Of a stretch of 64,000 bases of DNA, positions 46,909 through 56,810 are shown piece after piece (position 1 is the first letter of the stretch; each line of letters starts with the position of its first letter). The notes under the pieces were generated by a model. That model had not been told where the DNA came from. It made no database searches and saw only the letters and a program-made list of their open reading frames with translations. The stretch is taken from assembly GCA_014360015.1 (NCBI GenBank), contig JACIYJ010000004.1, positions 155,001 through 219,000 of the forward strand, written 5' to 3'. The stretch is from Candidatus Aminicenantota bacterium (GTDB lineage: Bacteria > Acidobacteriota > Aminicenantia > Aminicenantales > Saccharicenantaceae). The position numbers and the translations under genes are program-made.

Positions 46909-47451
46909 CTACCCCTGACTGATGATTTCTCTCAGTTTTAAAAGACTCCCTTTTATGGAAACATCATAATAGACATTGCCTTTTCTAATCAGAAGACCAG
47001 CGATGATTTCCGGGTTCAGACGGAAAAGTAACCTGACTGGCTTTTTCTCCAGTTTTTCCAGAGCCACTTTCAACTTGGCCTTTTCTTCCTCAGTCAGCTC
47101 CACCGCTGAGCTGATTTCAAAGGTTTCGATACCTCTTTCCTCAGCCCAGATTTCAGGCAGGTCAGTCACCAATTCCCGGAGCAAACTCATTCTTTCGTTT
47201 TCAGTCATAAGCTTAAGCAAACTGTTGACCTTGGGACTAAAGTTCAACTTTCCCAGCAGTTCGGTCAGGATTTTCATCTTCTGACTGGTAGCAATAAAGG
47301 GAGAGGTCAGAGCAAAATTGATTTTTTCATGAGAAGCCATCAACCCGGCCAGGGCTTGAAGCTGCTGAAGACAGACTTCAAATTCCTGTTCAGTTTCGAT
47401 CGCTCTGGCCAGGCCTCGAGCGTATTTTCTAATTATCGACCGATGATTCAT
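46909..47451 (-). CDS. atpH: ATP synthase delta subunit
   Basis: 180 residues, the peripheral-stalk subunit joining the b subunits to F1. An N-terminal helical domain ([17 protein letters not shown]) is followed by a C-terminal domain with [33 protein letters not shown], the typical delta ending. Overlaps the preceding b-type gene by 23 bases. Confidence 0.93.
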   Translation of the reverse strand: MNHRSIIRKYARGLARAIETEQEFEVCLQQLQALAGLMASHEKINFALTSPFIATSQKMKILTELLGKLNFSPKVNSLLKLMTENERMSLLRELVTDLPEIWAEERGIETFEISSAVELTEEEKAKLKVALEKLEKKPVRLLFRLNPEIIAGLLIRKGNVYYDVSIKGSLLKLREIISQG

Positions 47452-48022
47452 AGACTGTCCTCAGGTTGTCGATGGCCCTGTGAATGATTTTTCGGTGAAG
47501 TTCAGGACTGAGTTTCTGTTTTATTTTTTGTTCAGCCAGAGCCACACTCAGGTTAATGGTATAAACCTTTAATTCCAGAATGCTGGCCCTAACCAGTGAG
47601 TCAATCTCTTCCTGGGCTAATTTTCGTAATCTTTCGGCTTCCTGGTGAGCCTCGAACTTTATTCTTTCTCTTTCTTTCAAAGCTTCTTTTTCTGCTTCTT
47701 CCTTCATCCGTCTCACTTCATCTTCCAGCCGGTTGAGCCGCTCCTTAGTTTGCTCCAGTTTCTGCAGCGACTCAGCCTTCAGGTCTTCTGATTTCTGAAG
47801 AAGTAAAGCCATTTCTTCAGATTTTCGTCTAAGATATTCATTAACCGGCTTTCTCAGGACATAAGCCAGCCCGCCGAAAAGGACGATAAAATTTAAAACC
47901 TGACCGAGAAAAGTTGAGAGGCCTGAACGGCCATGGGTTTCTTCAGCCAGAGCCAGTCCACTGACTAAAAAAAACGATAAAATCAGGAAGATACTTCTAA
48001 CCACCGATGACCGAGCTCTCAA
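47429..48022 (-). CDS. atpF: ATP synthase b-type subunit with signal-like N-terminus
   Basis: 197 residues. Two hydrophobic segments occur: a signal-peptide-like first one (about 10-26, SGLALAEE) and the true stator helix (about 37-60, FLGQVLNFIVLFGGLAYVLRKPV). A long charged coiled coil follows (RKSEEMALLLQKSEDL...). This form, with a leader before the membrane helix, is seen in Deltaproteobacteria and related phyla. Starts 4 bases inside the end of the other b gene (ATGA-type overlap). Confidence 0.88.
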   Translation of the reverse strand: MRARSSVVRSIFLILSFFLVSGLALAEETHGRSGLSTFLGQVLNFIVLFGGLAYVLRKPVNEYLRRKSEEMALLLQKSEDLKAESLQKLEQTKERLNRLEDEVRRMKEEAEKEALKERERIKFEAHQEAERLRKLAQEEIDSLVRASILELKVYTINLSVALAEQKIKQKLSPELHRKIIHRAIDNLRTVYESSVDN

Positions 48023-48435
48023 TGGAGTAGCTTCTCCTCTAATTCTTTGGCCAGGTCTTCAACTTTCTGGTCTAATTCACTCTTGAGTTTTTCTACCTGA
48101 CCCTGAAGTTCTTTTCTGGCGGCCTCGACCTGTCCCCGGACTTCGGTCTGAATCTCTGAAACCAACCTGGCCTTTTCCGTCAGGGCTTCAGAAACTATTT
48201 TCTCTCTTATCACCTGAGATTCCTGTCTGGCTTCCTTCAAGCTGGTTTCAATCCGATGGAGATGGTCTTCGTATTCTTTTATGGCCTGCTTGTATGCCTG
48301 TTCATTCTCTTCAAGAATTTTTTTTCTCTTTTCTCTGATTTTTAGGTAAGGCTTGAAAAAAACTTTCGTCAGAACAAGCACAAGAATCCAGACTAAGATG
48401 AAGACAACCGCGAAGGTCAGGTCAATCTGCAGCAA
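48019..48435 (-). CDS. atpF: ATP synthase b-type (b') subunit
   Basis: 138 residues from a TTG start at 48435 (GAGG 8 bases upstream). One membrane helix (about 6-26) is followed by FKPYLKIREKRKKILEENEQAYKQAIKEYEDHL and a continuous charged coiled coil. Together with the next gene it gives a b/b' heterodimeric stator. First gene of the F1/stator operon. It lies 48 bases after folC on the same strand, so the transcript may begin further upstream. No subunit a or c gene is adjacent. Confidence 0.87.
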   Translation of the reverse strand: MLQIDLTFAVVFILVWILVLVLTKVFFKPYLKIREKRKKILEENEQAYKQAIKEYEDHLHRIETSLKEARQESQVIREKIVSEALTEKARLVSEIQTEVRGQVEAARKELQGQVEKLKSELDQKVEDLAKELEEKLLH

Positions 48436-48483
48436 GGTCTAAACCTCATCAGATAACAGAATAAAAATTTAGCATTAAAGGGG

Positions 48484-49818
48484 CTAAAAAGCAACCGAAG
48501 AAGCCTTAGCTCTCCGAACTGTCTGACCATAAGCTGAGAAAAATTTCTTAGCTTCGCCCACCAAAAAGAGTGACCCTGTAATGAGGATTGGAATCTGGCC
48601 CCCAGATAGGGTCAGGGCTAATCTGACAGCTGAAGCCACGTCTTCTTCCAGAAAATATTTAGGCCTGTATTTTGGTATTTTAGAAGCGATTTCCTGAGGG
48701 CTGGCTGCTCTTTCTAAGGCTGGTCTGGTCAGGATAATCCGACTGGCTAATGGGAAGAGCCAGCGGGCTATTTTTTCCACATCCTTATCCTTCATCACCG
48801 CAAAAACCAGAATCACCGGTTGATTGATTCTGGTTTTCACATAATCCCTTACTACCCGGGCACCCGCCTCATTATGGCAACCGTCCAGAATGATGAGTGG
48901 CCTGGAGCTGAATATTTCCAGACGACCGGGCCAATTAGCTGTGGCTATAGCTTTGATGATCTCGTTCTTGTTCAGCTTCCATCCCCGTTCTTTCAGAACT
49001 TCAGCCACGGTTATGGCTACAGCTGCATTTTCTCCCTGATGGAGGCCGGGGAGAGAAGGCTGGTATCGGTATGTCTGGCTATTCGATTGAAAAGTAAAAA
49101 TAGGTCCCTTTCGGCTGTCTTTCCACGAAAACTTTCTCCCTTGCCCAAAGACCTCAATCAGCGGAGCTTGAAGTTCCTGACATTTTTTCTTGATGACCTG
49201 AAGAGCTATCCGGTTTTTTACCCCGCAGACGCAGGGTGTATTCTCTTTGATGATGCCGGCTTTCTCAAAAGCTATTTTATCCAGAGTATCTCCAAGATAC
49301 TGCTGATGGTCGTAGGATATGGTAGTAATCACCGAAACCTGAGGGCTGACCACGTTGGTGGCATCAAATCTTCCACCCATCCCCACTTCAAGCACGGCCA
49401 GGTCAACTTTTTTCTCCCTGAAATAGAGCAGAGCCGCTATGGTCAGGATTTCAAAGAAAGTTAAAGAACCAGTAATCAGTCCGGCTTTTTTTAATCTTTT
49501 TTCTTTCTTTTCGATCTCTTGGAGCAGACGGCAAAAATCTTCTTCCGGAATCATCCGACCATTAATTTTTATTCTTTCCCTGACATCAACGAGGTGGGGT
49601 GAAGTGTAAAGACCGGTTTTGAAGCCATGAAGCCGGAAAACCTGGTCCAGCATGGCACAGACCGAGCCTTTACCATTAGTTCCAGCCACATGAACTGCAG
49701 GATAACTCTGATGAGGCCGGCCGAATGACTCTAAGACAGCCCTGATGTTTTCCAGACCCAGTCTGACACCAAAGAGCTGAGCCTGTTCCAGATATCTTTG
49801 ACAGGAGGTAGAACTCAT
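48484..49818 (-). CDS. folC: Dihydrofolate synthase / folylpolyglutamate synthase
   Basis: 444 residues. Mur-ligase-like ATP-binding loop [15 protein letters not shown], then the second-domain motifs [39 protein letters not shown] and [10 protein letters not shown]. It adds glutamate to dihydropteroate and/or tetrahydrofolate. ATG overlaps the accD stop (ATGA), giving the accD-folC order also seen in E. coli. Confidence 0.94.
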   Translation of the reverse strand: MSSTSCQRYLEQAQLFGVRLGLENIRAVLESFGRPHQSYPAVHVAGTNGKGSVCAMLDQVFRLHGFKTGLYTSPHLVDVRERIKINGRMIPEEDFCRLLQEIEKKEKRLKKAGLITGSLTFFEILTIAALLYFREKKVDLAVLEVGMGGRFDATNVVSPQVSVITTISYDHQQYLGDTLDKIAFEKAGIIKENTPCVCGVKNRIALQVIKKKCQELQAPLIEVFGQGRKFSWKDSRKGPIFTFQSNSQTYRYQPSLPGLHQGENAAVAITVAEVLKERGWKLNKNEIIKAIATANWPGRLEIFSSRPLIILDGCHNEAGARVVRDYVKTRINQPVILVFAVMKDKDVEKIARWLFPLASRIILTRPALERAASPQEIASKIPKYRPKYFLEEDVASAVRLALTLSGGQIPILITGSLFLVGEAKKFFSAYGQTVRRAKASSVAF

Positions 49819-50609
49819 TGAGGTTTGTTCAGGAAAAGGCGAAGAGCTTTTATCAGATAATTCCGGAGATACTTTCTTTCGACCACATCATCGAGCATGC
49901 CGTGGGCCAGCAGAAATTCAGCCCGCTGAAAACCCTTGGGCAGTTTTTCTTTGATGGTTTGCTCTATAACCCGCGGTCCGGCGAAGCCTATCAGGGCGTT
50001 AGGTTCAGCGATGTTGATATCACCGAGCATGGCAAAGCTGGCCGTTGTTCCACCGGTAGTCGGGTCAGTCAGAACTGAAATATACGGCAGTCTGGCTTCG
50101 CCCAGGCGAGCTAAGGCTGCCGCCGTTTTGATCATCTGCATCAGAGACATCATTCCTTCCTGCATTCTGGCACCACCAGAGCAGGAAATTATGATTAACG
50201 GAAGTCTTTCTTGGATGGCTCTTTCAGCTGCCCGGGCAACTTTTTCTCCAACTACCGAACCCATGCTGCCGCCCATAAAGCCGAACTCCATGGCTAAGAT
50301 GAGGACTGGAATCCCGTCCATGGTTCCTTTAGCCGTGACGATAGCTTCCGGCAGGCCAGTTTTTTTCTGGCTTTCCTCGAGTCTTTTGGAGTATTTTTGC
50401 TGATCTTCAAACCCTAAGAAATCGACTGGATAGATGTTCTGATCGAGGAGTTCAAACTGCCCGTCATCAAAAAGCAGTCTCAGACGATCCAGAGCTCCGA
50501 GCCGGAAATGGTAGTTACAGAGCGGACAGACATAAAGGTTATCGATGATATCCTGTTTGTAGAGGATTTTCTGACAATTATTACACCGTGTCCACAAGCC
50601 TTCAGTCAT
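49815..50609 (-). CDS. accD: Acetyl-CoA carboxylase carboxyltransferase beta subunit
   Basis: 264 residues. The N-terminal four-Cys zinc ribbon (CNNC ... CPLC) is characteristic of AccD. The crotonase-like core has [23 protein letters not shown] and [16 protein letters not shown], followed by [12 protein letters not shown] and [10 protein letters not shown]. With AccA, encoded elsewhere, it transfers CO2 from biotin to acetyl-CoA for fatty acid synthesis. Translationally coupled to folC. Confidence 0.95.
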   Translation of the reverse strand: MTEGLWTRCNNCQKILYKQDIIDNLYVCPLCNYHFRLGALDRLRLLFDDGQFELLDQNIYPVDFLGFEDQQKYSKRLEESQKKTGLPEAIVTAKGTMDGIPVLILAMEFGFMGGSMGSVVGEKVARAAERAIQERLPLIIISCSGGARMQEGMMSLMQMIKTAAALARLGEARLPYISVLTDPTTGGTTASFAMLGDINIAEPNALIGFAGPRVIEQTIKEKLPKGFQRAEFLLAHGMLDDVVERKYLRNYLIKALRLFLNKPQ

Positions 50610-50648
50610 TTAATCCTCCTTGATTCTTATGGTAGTCTCTGACTGAAT

Positions 50649-51092
50649 CTATTTCTCTTTGGTGGCTAAAAGGGAAACCACCGTGTCTATATCCGGGAGG
50701 GCATCTTCGATGTCTTCTTCCGCACTCAGCAACCGGTTGACTGTGTCCAGAAGGGTTTCCGGGTTAACCGGTTTCTCCAGGTATTCAGAAGCTCCCAGGT
50801 TGGTTATGGCCTCGTGTTTGTACTGTGGCCCCTTGTACAGCCCAGTAATTATGACCACCGGCACTGTTCCTTTTGATTCCTGAACAATTCTCCTGGTCAG
50901 GTCGAAGCCATGCAACTTGGGCAGGATAGCTTCCAGAATGACCAGATCCGGCTTTTCTTCCTTGAATAAGTCATAAGCCTGAGCTCCGTCGGTTGCCTGG
51001 AGGAGCTGGACCTTCAGGTTTTTCAAAATTCGAGTCAGACTTTCTAAGGAAGCCTGGTCATAATCAACAATGAGAATCTTTTTCTCTGACAT
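50649..51092 (-). CDS. Receiver-only response regulator with Glu in place of the phospho-acceptor Asp
   Basis: 147 residues from ATG 51092 (an in-frame TTG at 51104 is possible): a single CheY-like receiver domain (about 4-120) with a 25-residue acidic tail and no output domain. The first acidic cluster is ILIVDYD. The usual phospho-acceptor position (PDLVILDxxLP) reads PDLVILEAILP, so Glu54 replaces Asp. The Thr (IITG) and Lys (YLEKPVN) switch residues are retained. Glu can mimic the phosphorylated state, so the protein may be locked on. It sits just upstream of accD. No histidine kinase nearby. Confidence 0.85.
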   Translation of the reverse strand: MSEKKILIVDYDQASLESLTRILKNLKVQLLQATDGAQAYDLFKEEKPDLVILEAILPKLHGFDLTRRIVQESKGTVPVVIITGLYKGPQYKHEAITNLGASEYLEKPVNPETLLDTVNRLLSAEEDIEDALPDIDTVVSLLATKEK

Positions 51093-51144
51093 TGTACGCA
51101 GCAATTGTAGTTTAACCGGAAAGCAGTTGTCAATAATTTAAGGC

Positions 51145-51174
51145 TTTACAGAGTAGCAGCTTTTATCATATAAA
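51145..51174 (+). promoter_or_regulatory. Sigma70-type promoter for the DAACS transporter gene
   Basis: TTTACA (51145-51150), 18-base spacer, TATAAA (51169-51174). AAGGAGAGG precedes ATG 51220. Confidence 0.5.
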
Positions 51175-51219
51175 TCTCCCTGTTGCCCTTATGGTAGTCA
51201 AAAAGGAGAGGTTTTTCAG

Positions 51220-52458
51220 ATGAAAAAGATTCCATTGCACACAAAAATCTTCATCGGACTTTTTCTCGGAATAATTGTTGGATTGGTCTTTGGACCAAAA
51301 GCTCGCAGCATAGAATTTATCGGAACGATCTTCATCCGTTTGATCACTATGGTGGTCGTCCCTCTGGTTTTTTTCTCCTTAGCTCTGGGTACGGCCAGCC
51401 TGGGTGATATTAAGAAACTTGGTCGGGTGGGGCTGAAGACCTTTGTTTATTTCACTGTGACCACGGCCATTGCCATAATCATAGGACTCTTTGTTGCTAA
51501 TCTCCTCAAGCCTGGGACCGGACTCAATGAACAGGTCAAGCAGGAATTGTTCAAAAACTACCAGCAGGCAGCCCAGACTAAAATCTCGGCTGTCCAGGAA
51601 AAACCTTCTCTTATCTCAGTGCTGGTCAACATCGTCCCGACCAACCCGATAAAATCCATGGCTGAAGGGGAGATGCTCCAGGTGATTTTTCTGGCACTGA
51701 TTTTTGGTCTGTGTCTCACTCTAATAAACCCTGAAAAATCCCGACCGCTCATCCAGTTATTTGAAGGAGCTAACGACGCTGTGCTTCAGGTTGTGAACCT
51801 GGTGATGAAATTTGCTCCATACGGAGTTTTAGCCTTGCTGGCTTCCATCATTGGACAGTTCGGTCTGGGCATACTGGTAACTCTCCTTAAATATGTTCTG
51901 GTCACCATCCTGGGCCTGTCTATTCACGCTTTCATCATAGATGGACTGTTAGTCAGATTTCTGGGTCGGATGAGTCCGGGAAAATTTTTCCAGGGAATCA
52001 CCGATGCTATGCTGATTGCTTTTTCCACTTCAAGCTCCAACGCCACCATCCCTGTGGCTCTAGAATGTTTGGACGAACTTAAGGTGAAAAGAGAGTATTC
52101 CAGTTTTGTGGTACCGCTGGGGGCTACCATCAACATGGATGGGACAGCCCTTTATCAGGGCGCGGCTGCGGTCTTCATCGCTCAGATATACGGGATCCCC
52201 CTAAGCCTCGGAGCTCAAGCTACAATTGTCCTCATGGCTCTTCTGGCTTCGGTCGGAACAGCTGGAGTCCCGGGTGCCGGAATGATTATGCTGGCTATGG
52301 TCCTCAAACAAATAGGCATTCCACTGGAAGGCGTGGCTTTGATCCTCGGTGTCGACCGATTGCTCGATATGTGCCGGACCACAGTCAATATGATCGGCAA
52401 CATGGCCGCTTCAGTTTTTATCCATAGCTCGGAAGAAAAAGGCCTTTCAAAAAAATAG
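51220..52458 (+). CDS. Dicarboxylate/amino acid:cation symporter (DAACS family)
   Basis: 412 residues with about eight membrane helices and two re-entrant loops. Family signatures are FSTSSSNATIPVALE (HP1 serine-rich loop), VVPLGATINMDGTALYQ (the NMDGT motif) and VGTAGVPGAGMIML (HP2). DRLLDMCRTTVNMIGN carries the substrate-binding Asp and Arg. It imports glutamate, aspartate or C4-dicarboxylates with Na+ or H+. An Arg in the CRTTVN segment, as in GltP/GltPh relatives, slightly favours acidic amino acids or dicarboxylates. The exact substrate is not resolved. Confidence 0.93.
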   Translation: MKKIPLHTKIFIGLFLGIIVGLVFGPKARSIEFIGTIFIRLITMVVVPLVFFSLALGTASLGDIKKLGRVGLKTFVYFTVTTAIAIIIGLFVANLLKPGTGLNEQVKQELFKNYQQAAQTKISAVQEKPSLISVLVNIVPTNPIKSMAEGEMLQVIFLALIFGLCLTLINPEKSRPLIQLFEGANDAVLQVVNLVMKFAPYGVLALLASIIGQFGLGILVTLLKYVLVTILGLSIHAFIIDGLLVRFLGRMSPGKFFQGITDAMLIAFSTSSSNATIPVALECLDELKVKREYSSFVVPLGATINMDGTALYQGAAAVFIAQIYGIPLSLGAQATIVLMALLASVGTAGVPGAGMIMLAMVLKQIGIPLEGVALILGVDRLLDMCRTTVNMIGNMAASVFIHSSEEKGLSKK

Positions 52459-52526
52459 TTTTCAGTTAGTTGGCAATTTTTCTGGCATACCCTAAAATAG
52501 AGTTAAGCAAAGGGAATTATCCTTAA

Positions 52527-53342
52527 ATGGCTAAAAAAACAAGAAGACAGCTATTCGGACAGCACTTCCTGCACGAAAAAAGGATTTTGCAAAAAATAAT
52601 CGAAGCCATCCAGCCAGAAAAAGATGACCTGGTAGTCGAAATTGGACCGGGTAAAGGAGCTTTGACTTTTCCCTTAGCAGCCAGAGCTGGGCAGGTGGTG
52701 GCTGTAGAGAAAGATTTTTCTCTGGTCCAGACCTTAGAAAAAAACAAACCCGATAACCTGGAGATAATCGCTGGTGATATTCTGCAGGTGGATTTAACCA
52801 CCCTGATTAAAAGCAAAAAAGGCCAAGTCAGATCAGTAAAGCTGGCAGGCAATCTCCCCTATCACATTTCCAGCCAGATTCTTTTTGTCCTGCTTAGGGT
52901 GAAGAACCACATTGATCGGGCAGTATTTCTCTTCCAGAAAGAAGTTGCCGAGAGAATAGTAGCCGGTCCGGGCAGCAGAAAATATGCCCCTCTGTCCATT
53001 CTGCTCCAGAATTATTTTGATTGTAACCTTCTTTTTTTGATAAAACCTGGAGCTTTCAGCCCACCGCCCGAAGTTGATTCGGCCTGCGTTTCTTTCTCCA
53101 GGAGAACAGAGCCACGATTTTTCCCCGAGATAGAAGAGGGCAATTTCTTTGAGTTTCTCAAAGCCTGCTTCCGTCAGAGGCGGAAAACACTCCTGCGGAA
53201 TCTGGAAGGTTCGGGATTTAATAAAGACCAGATAGCTGCTGCCCTTCAGAAACTCCATCTGGAAACGAAGGTCAGAGCCGAAGAGCTTGAGCCGGAAAAA
53301 CTCCTGGCGATTTATCATCTGCTAAAAAGTACAGGCCTATGA
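52527..53342 (+). CDS. rsmA: 16S rRNA (adenine1518/1519-N6)-dimethyltransferase
   Basis: 271 residues, the standard length of RsmA/KsgA. RRQLFGQHFLHEKRIL is the usual start, with SAM-binding VEIGPGKGALTFPLAARAGQVVAVE, the catalytic NLPYHIS motif and the C-terminal helical domain CFRQRRKTLLRNL. It dimethylates two adenines near the 3' end of 16S rRNA late in ribosome assembly. The next gene (ftsK) begins 38 bases later. Confidence 0.96.
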   Translation: MAKKTRRQLFGQHFLHEKRILQKIIEAIQPEKDDLVVEIGPGKGALTFPLAARAGQVVAVEKDFSLVQTLEKNKPDNLEIIAGDILQVDLTTLIKSKKGQVRSVKLAGNLPYHISSQILFVLLRVKNHIDRAVFLFQKEVAERIVAGPGSRKYAPLSILLQNYFDCNLLFLIKPGAFSPPPEVDSACVSFSRRTEPRFFPEIEEGNFFEFLKACFRQRRKTLLRNLEGSGFNKDQIAAALQKLHLETKVRAEELEPEKLLAIYHLLKSTGL

Positions 53343-53379
53343 TGAAAACCTGAAAATCAATGTGATATAATCGAAGAAA

Positions 53380-55767
53380 ATGGCAAGAGAAAAAAAGGAA
53401 AAGAAAGAAAAAAAAGATAGCCAGAAGAACAATCTTTTCGCCGAGATTATTGCCTTGATTTTTATCTTTCTGGCGCTTTTTTCTCTCATCAGCCTGGTCA
53501 GCTATAATTCGGCTGACCCTTCCTGGGCTAACACCCCGCCGCCCGGGCATAGGACTCAGAACTTTGGCGGGAAAATAGGGGCTTTTCTTTCAGAAAGCCT
53601 GCTTCAGGGGCTGGGGCTAATGGCTTTTTTCCTGCCTTTTGGCCTCGGGTATTTAGGAATTAAGACTCTTTTCCCTGGGCAAGCCAGGAGACTGGCCAGG
53701 CGGTTTACTTTCGGACTTCTCTATCTTCTAGTTCTTTGTCCACTGCTGGTTTTAATCCTGGAAAGAATTCCCTGGGGCGACAAAGAATTTCTGGCAGGAG
53801 GACTTCTGGGTGATCTGTTACTCGGGTTTTTTGTTCGTTATCTTAATCACACCGGCTCGTTCATCGTTCTCTTCTGCCTTCTGGCTCTTTTGCTCCTTTT
53901 CACCACCCACTGGACTCTTTCTAAAACTGTTCATTTCATCTCCCGGCTTTTTCAGTCCACAGCCAAGAACGTGCGCATCAGAATAACTGAATACAACCGC
54001 AGTAGGAAAAAAGAAAGGATGAAACAAAAAGTCGAAGAAAAATATGCCCGGATTAAGGCCGCTGAAGAAAAAGCCAGGACCGTAGAAAAACTGGAAAAGA
54101 CTGAGGCTGAAGAAGAACTGGAAGAAGAGCTGGAAGCCGAAGAAGAGAAAAAGTTAAAAAGGCCAGAAAAAAAGATTTTGAAAAGAGGCGAAAAGCCTTC
54201 TTTCAGTTTTCAGGAGTTAGAGAAAGAAGAGAAGGAAGAAGAAAGGTTACTGCTCCCGGATTTGAGAAAATCCGGAGACTATCGCTTTCCGCCTTTCAGC
54301 CTGCTTGACCCGGGCAAACCGAGTGAAAAAATCGACCGGAATGAACTTTTCGAGAAAAAACGCCGGATTGAAGAAAAGCTCCGGGAATTCAAGGTGTCAG
54401 GAGAAGTCAGGGAGTATCATCCTGGGCCGGTCATCACCACTTACGAATTTTTCCCCGATGCTGGCATCAAAGTCAGCCAGGTGGCCGGCCTGAGCGAAGA
54501 GCTGTCGCTGGCTCTGGAAGCTGAATCGGTTCGTATTCAGCGAATACCGGGAAAATCATCCTTGGGCATAGAAATACCTAACAATAAAAGGGAAATCATC
54601 AAACTGCGGGACATCATCCAGTCAGAGAAATTCCAGAATTCTCCATCCAAGCTGACCTTTGCTCTTGGCAAGACTGTTCATGGCGACGTTTATATCACAG
54701 ACCTGGCCATTATGCCGCATCTGCTGATCGCTGGAGCTACAGGAACAGGAAAAAGCGTCGCCCTGAATGCGCTCATTGCCAGTATTCTCTATAAGGCTAC
54801 GCCGGAAGAAGTCAAGTTGATTCTCATTGACCCAAAACGTTTGGAATTTACTCTTTATGACGGTATCCCCCATCTGCTGGCACCGGTGGTCAACGACCCG
54901 AAAAAAGCTGGCATTATCCTGATGGATGCGGTTAAAAAGATGGAAGAAAGACTCAGACAGCTGAGCCAGATGAAGGTCAGAAACATCGAACAGTACAATC
55001 AGCAGGTAAAAACTATTTTAGCCCAGAAGAAGGGCAAGCTCAGCGAAGAAGAAAAGCAAAAGCTGAAGCCCCTGCCCTATATCGTCATCATCATTGACGA
55101 GCTGGCAGAATTGATGATGACCAGCGCCCAAGACGTAGAGTACTGCATCGGTCGGCTGGCCCAGCTGGCCAGAGCTGTTGGGATTCATCTGGTAATGGCC
55201 ACCCAGCGTCCGTCTATTGATGTCATCACCGGAACCATCAAAAACAATTTCAACAGCCGAATCGCTTTCCGGGTGCCTTCCAAAGTTGACTCAAGAGTCA
55301 TAATCGATACGGTAGGAGCTGAAAAGCTCTTGGGGCTGGGAGATATGCTCTTTATGCCACCCAACTATCCCCGACTCATCCGTCTGCATTGCGCCTATGT
55401 TTCCATCCCTGAAGTCCAGCGCCTGGTTAAATACGTCAAAGAACAGGGTTCCCCCGAATACGATGATAGAATCCTGCAGATACTGAAACGCACTGGAGAA
55501 TTTGCCTTAGAAGAGGATCTTGGTGAAAAGGACGAACTTTTTGACAAAGCTGTGGAATTGGTCTTAGCCACCGGCCAGGCTTCGGCTTCATTTTTGCAGC
55601 GAAAATTAAAGCTCGGCTATGCCCGGGCTTCCAGAATCATCGACCAGATGGAACAGGAAGGGATAATCGGTCCGCCGGAAGGGGCCAAACCCCGGGAAAT
55701 TCTGGTCGATCCGAAAACCTATTTCAAAGAGAAGCAAAAAGCAAAGATTAAAGAGGAAAAATCTTGA
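53380..55767 (+). CDS. ftsK: DNA translocase FtsK
   Basis: 795 residues. Four or so N-terminal membrane helices (about 20-185), an extremely charged Glu/Lys linker (205-290), the translocase motor (about 320-700) and a C-terminal winged-helix gamma domain (730-790; ASASFLQRKLKLGYARASRIIDQMEQEGIIG). Walker A is GATGTGKS starting at residue 452; Walker B is VIIIDELAEL. The gamma domain recognises KOPS sites to steer chromosome dimers to the XerCD site at division. The linker is short and acidic/basic rather than Pro/Gln-rich as in E. coli. Confidence 0.95.
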   Translation: MAREKKEKKEKKDSQKNNLFAEIIALIFIFLALFSLISLVSYNSADPSWANTPPPGHRTQNFGGKIGAFLSESLLQGLGLMAFFLPFGLGYLGIKTLFPGQARRLARRFTFGLLYLLVLCPLLVLILERIPWGDKEFLAGGLLGDLLLGFFVRYLNHTGSFIVLFCLLALLLLFTTHWTLSKTVHFISRLFQSTAKNVRIRITEYNRSRKKERMKQKVEEKYARIKAAEEKARTVEKLEKTEAEEELEEELEAEEEKKLKRPEKKILKRGEKPSFSFQELEKEEKEEERLLLPDLRKSGDYRFPPFSLLDPGKPSEKIDRNELFEKKRRIEEKLREFKVSGEVREYHPGPVITTYEFFPDAGIKVSQVAGLSEELSLALEAESVRIQRIPGKSSLGIEIPNNKREIIKLRDIIQSEKFQNSPSKLTFALGKTVHGDVYITDLAIMPHLLIAGATGTGKSVALNALIASILYKATPEEVKLILIDPKRLEFTLYDGIPHLLAPVVNDPKKAGIILMDAVKKMEERLRQLSQMKVRNIEQYNQQVKTILAQKKGKLSEEEKQKLKPLPYIVIIIDELAELMMTSAQDVEYCIGRLAQLARAVGIHLVMATQRPSIDVITGTIKNNFNSRIAFRVPSKVDSRVIIDTVGAEKLLGLGDMLFMPPNYPRLIRLHCAYVSIPEVQRLVKYVKEQGSPEYDDRILQILKRTGEFALEEDLGEKDELFDKAVELVLATGQASASFLQRKLKLGYARASRIIDQMEQEGIIGPPEGAKPREILVDPKTYFKEKQKAKIKEEKS

Positions 55768-55795
55768 GTCCTCAGTAGAGAAAAAGAATAGCGGA

Positions 55796-55838
55796 GGCAA
55801 TGTTAACTTGCCAGGCAACGGATTTCGGGGAAATTCCG
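55796..55838. terminator. Two hairpins between convergent ftsK and HD-GYP genes
   Basis: GGCAA/TTGCC (55796-55800, 55808-55812), then CGGATTTC/GAAATTCCG (55819-55826, 55830-55838) with one bulge. They lie in the 109-base gap between the two 3' ends. No strong U-tract, so a tentative bidirectional terminator. Confidence 0.35.
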
Positions 55839-55876
55839 ATTAAAATAGTAGGAATTAAGCCTGCAACAACTTCCGG

Positions 55877-56806
55877 TTAGTGAATGGCCGGCTGCCGAAG
55901 GGATTTTAAAACTTTTTCTTTGGTCTTCTGCCATTTTTCTGCTGGGATGGCCAGCATGATTTCAACCAGCCTCGGGTCAAACTGCGAGCCACTGCATTTT
56001 TCTATCTCGGCCAGGGCCTCTTCAAGGGACCGACCCCGGCGATAAGGCCGGTCAGAAGTGATGGCATCAAGAGTGTCAGATAAGGAAAACAAACGAGCGC
56101 TGATGGGAATTTCTTCTCCCTGAAGACCAAAAGGATACCCGGAACCATCGTATCTTTCATGATGGAAAAGCACTATTTCTGCCGCTTCCTGTAAAAAGCT
56201 GAATTCTTTTATCATGGCAAAGCCGATGAGTGGATGATATTTGATGATTTCCATCTCTTTGTCAGAGAGCGGTTCCTTTTTTTGAAGAATTCTTTCAGGG
56301 ATACCGATTTTACCAATGTCATGGAGAAGCGCTCCTCGCTCGATGTCAATCAGAACCCGCCTATTGCTGATTCCAGAATGCTGAGCCAGAAGCAGGGTGT
56401 AGGCAGCTACAAAACGAGAATGGCCGAGACTCTCTTCGCTGCTATCAGTGGCCGCCAGAAAATAGATTAATTCTGAATTAAAGAAGCCTTTTTCCAGAAA
56501 AAGTTTTTTCAGGCCAGAGACTTTCAGGTATTCTTCCTGCCGGGTGGCATTTTCCAGTCTATCCAGAATCCGGCTGGCTCTGAGAAAAGCTTCAATCTTG
56601 GGAAGAACATAAGGACTTGAGGTGGGAGAAGACATTAAGGCTGAAGCCGTCTTTCCCCAGCCCTGAATATCCAAATTATCTTTGAGCCAGTTGAGGTCAA
56701 AAATTTTTATTTTGGTGATATCCAGATTCTGGCTATCGGGATAAGAATTATTTCGGCTCTTCTTTTTTTCTTCAACAATCAGTTTTTTAGCCCGATCGTC
56801 TTTCAT
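55877..56806 (-). CDS. HD-GYP domain protein, probable cyclic-di-GMP phosphodiesterase
   Basis: 309 residues. The N-terminal 100 residues are charged and not recognised. The HD-GYP domain (about 125-300) has all hallmark residues: HDIGKIGIPE, HPLIGFAM, HHERYDGSGYP (the GYP motif) and DTLDAITSDRPYR. The metal-binding His/Asp set is complete, so it is likely active and would cut c-di-GMP to GMP. No receiver or sensor domain is fused. The short gene upstream (56811-56999) is 4 bases away and probably co-transcribed. Confidence 0.9.
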   Translation of the reverse strand: MKDDRAKKLIVEEKKKSRNNSYPDSQNLDITKIKIFDLNWLKDNLDIQGWGKTASALMSSPTSSPYVLPKIEAFLRASRILDRLENATRQEEYLKVSGLKKLFLEKGFFNSELIYFLAATDSSEESLGHSRFVAAYTLLLAQHSGISNRRVLIDIERGALLHDIGKIGIPERILQKKEPLSDKEMEIIKYHPLIGFAMIKEFSFLQEAAEIVLFHHERYDGSGYPFGLQGEEIPISARLFSLSDTLDAITSDRPYRRGRSLEEALAEIEKCSGSQFDPRLVEIMLAIPAEKWQKTKEKVLKSLRQPAIH

Positions 56807-56810
56807 CGTT

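Noticed and set aside
48820..49464. 214-codon open frame on the plus strand
   Set aside because: Antisense to folC, which has complete motifs; composition of the translation is atypical.
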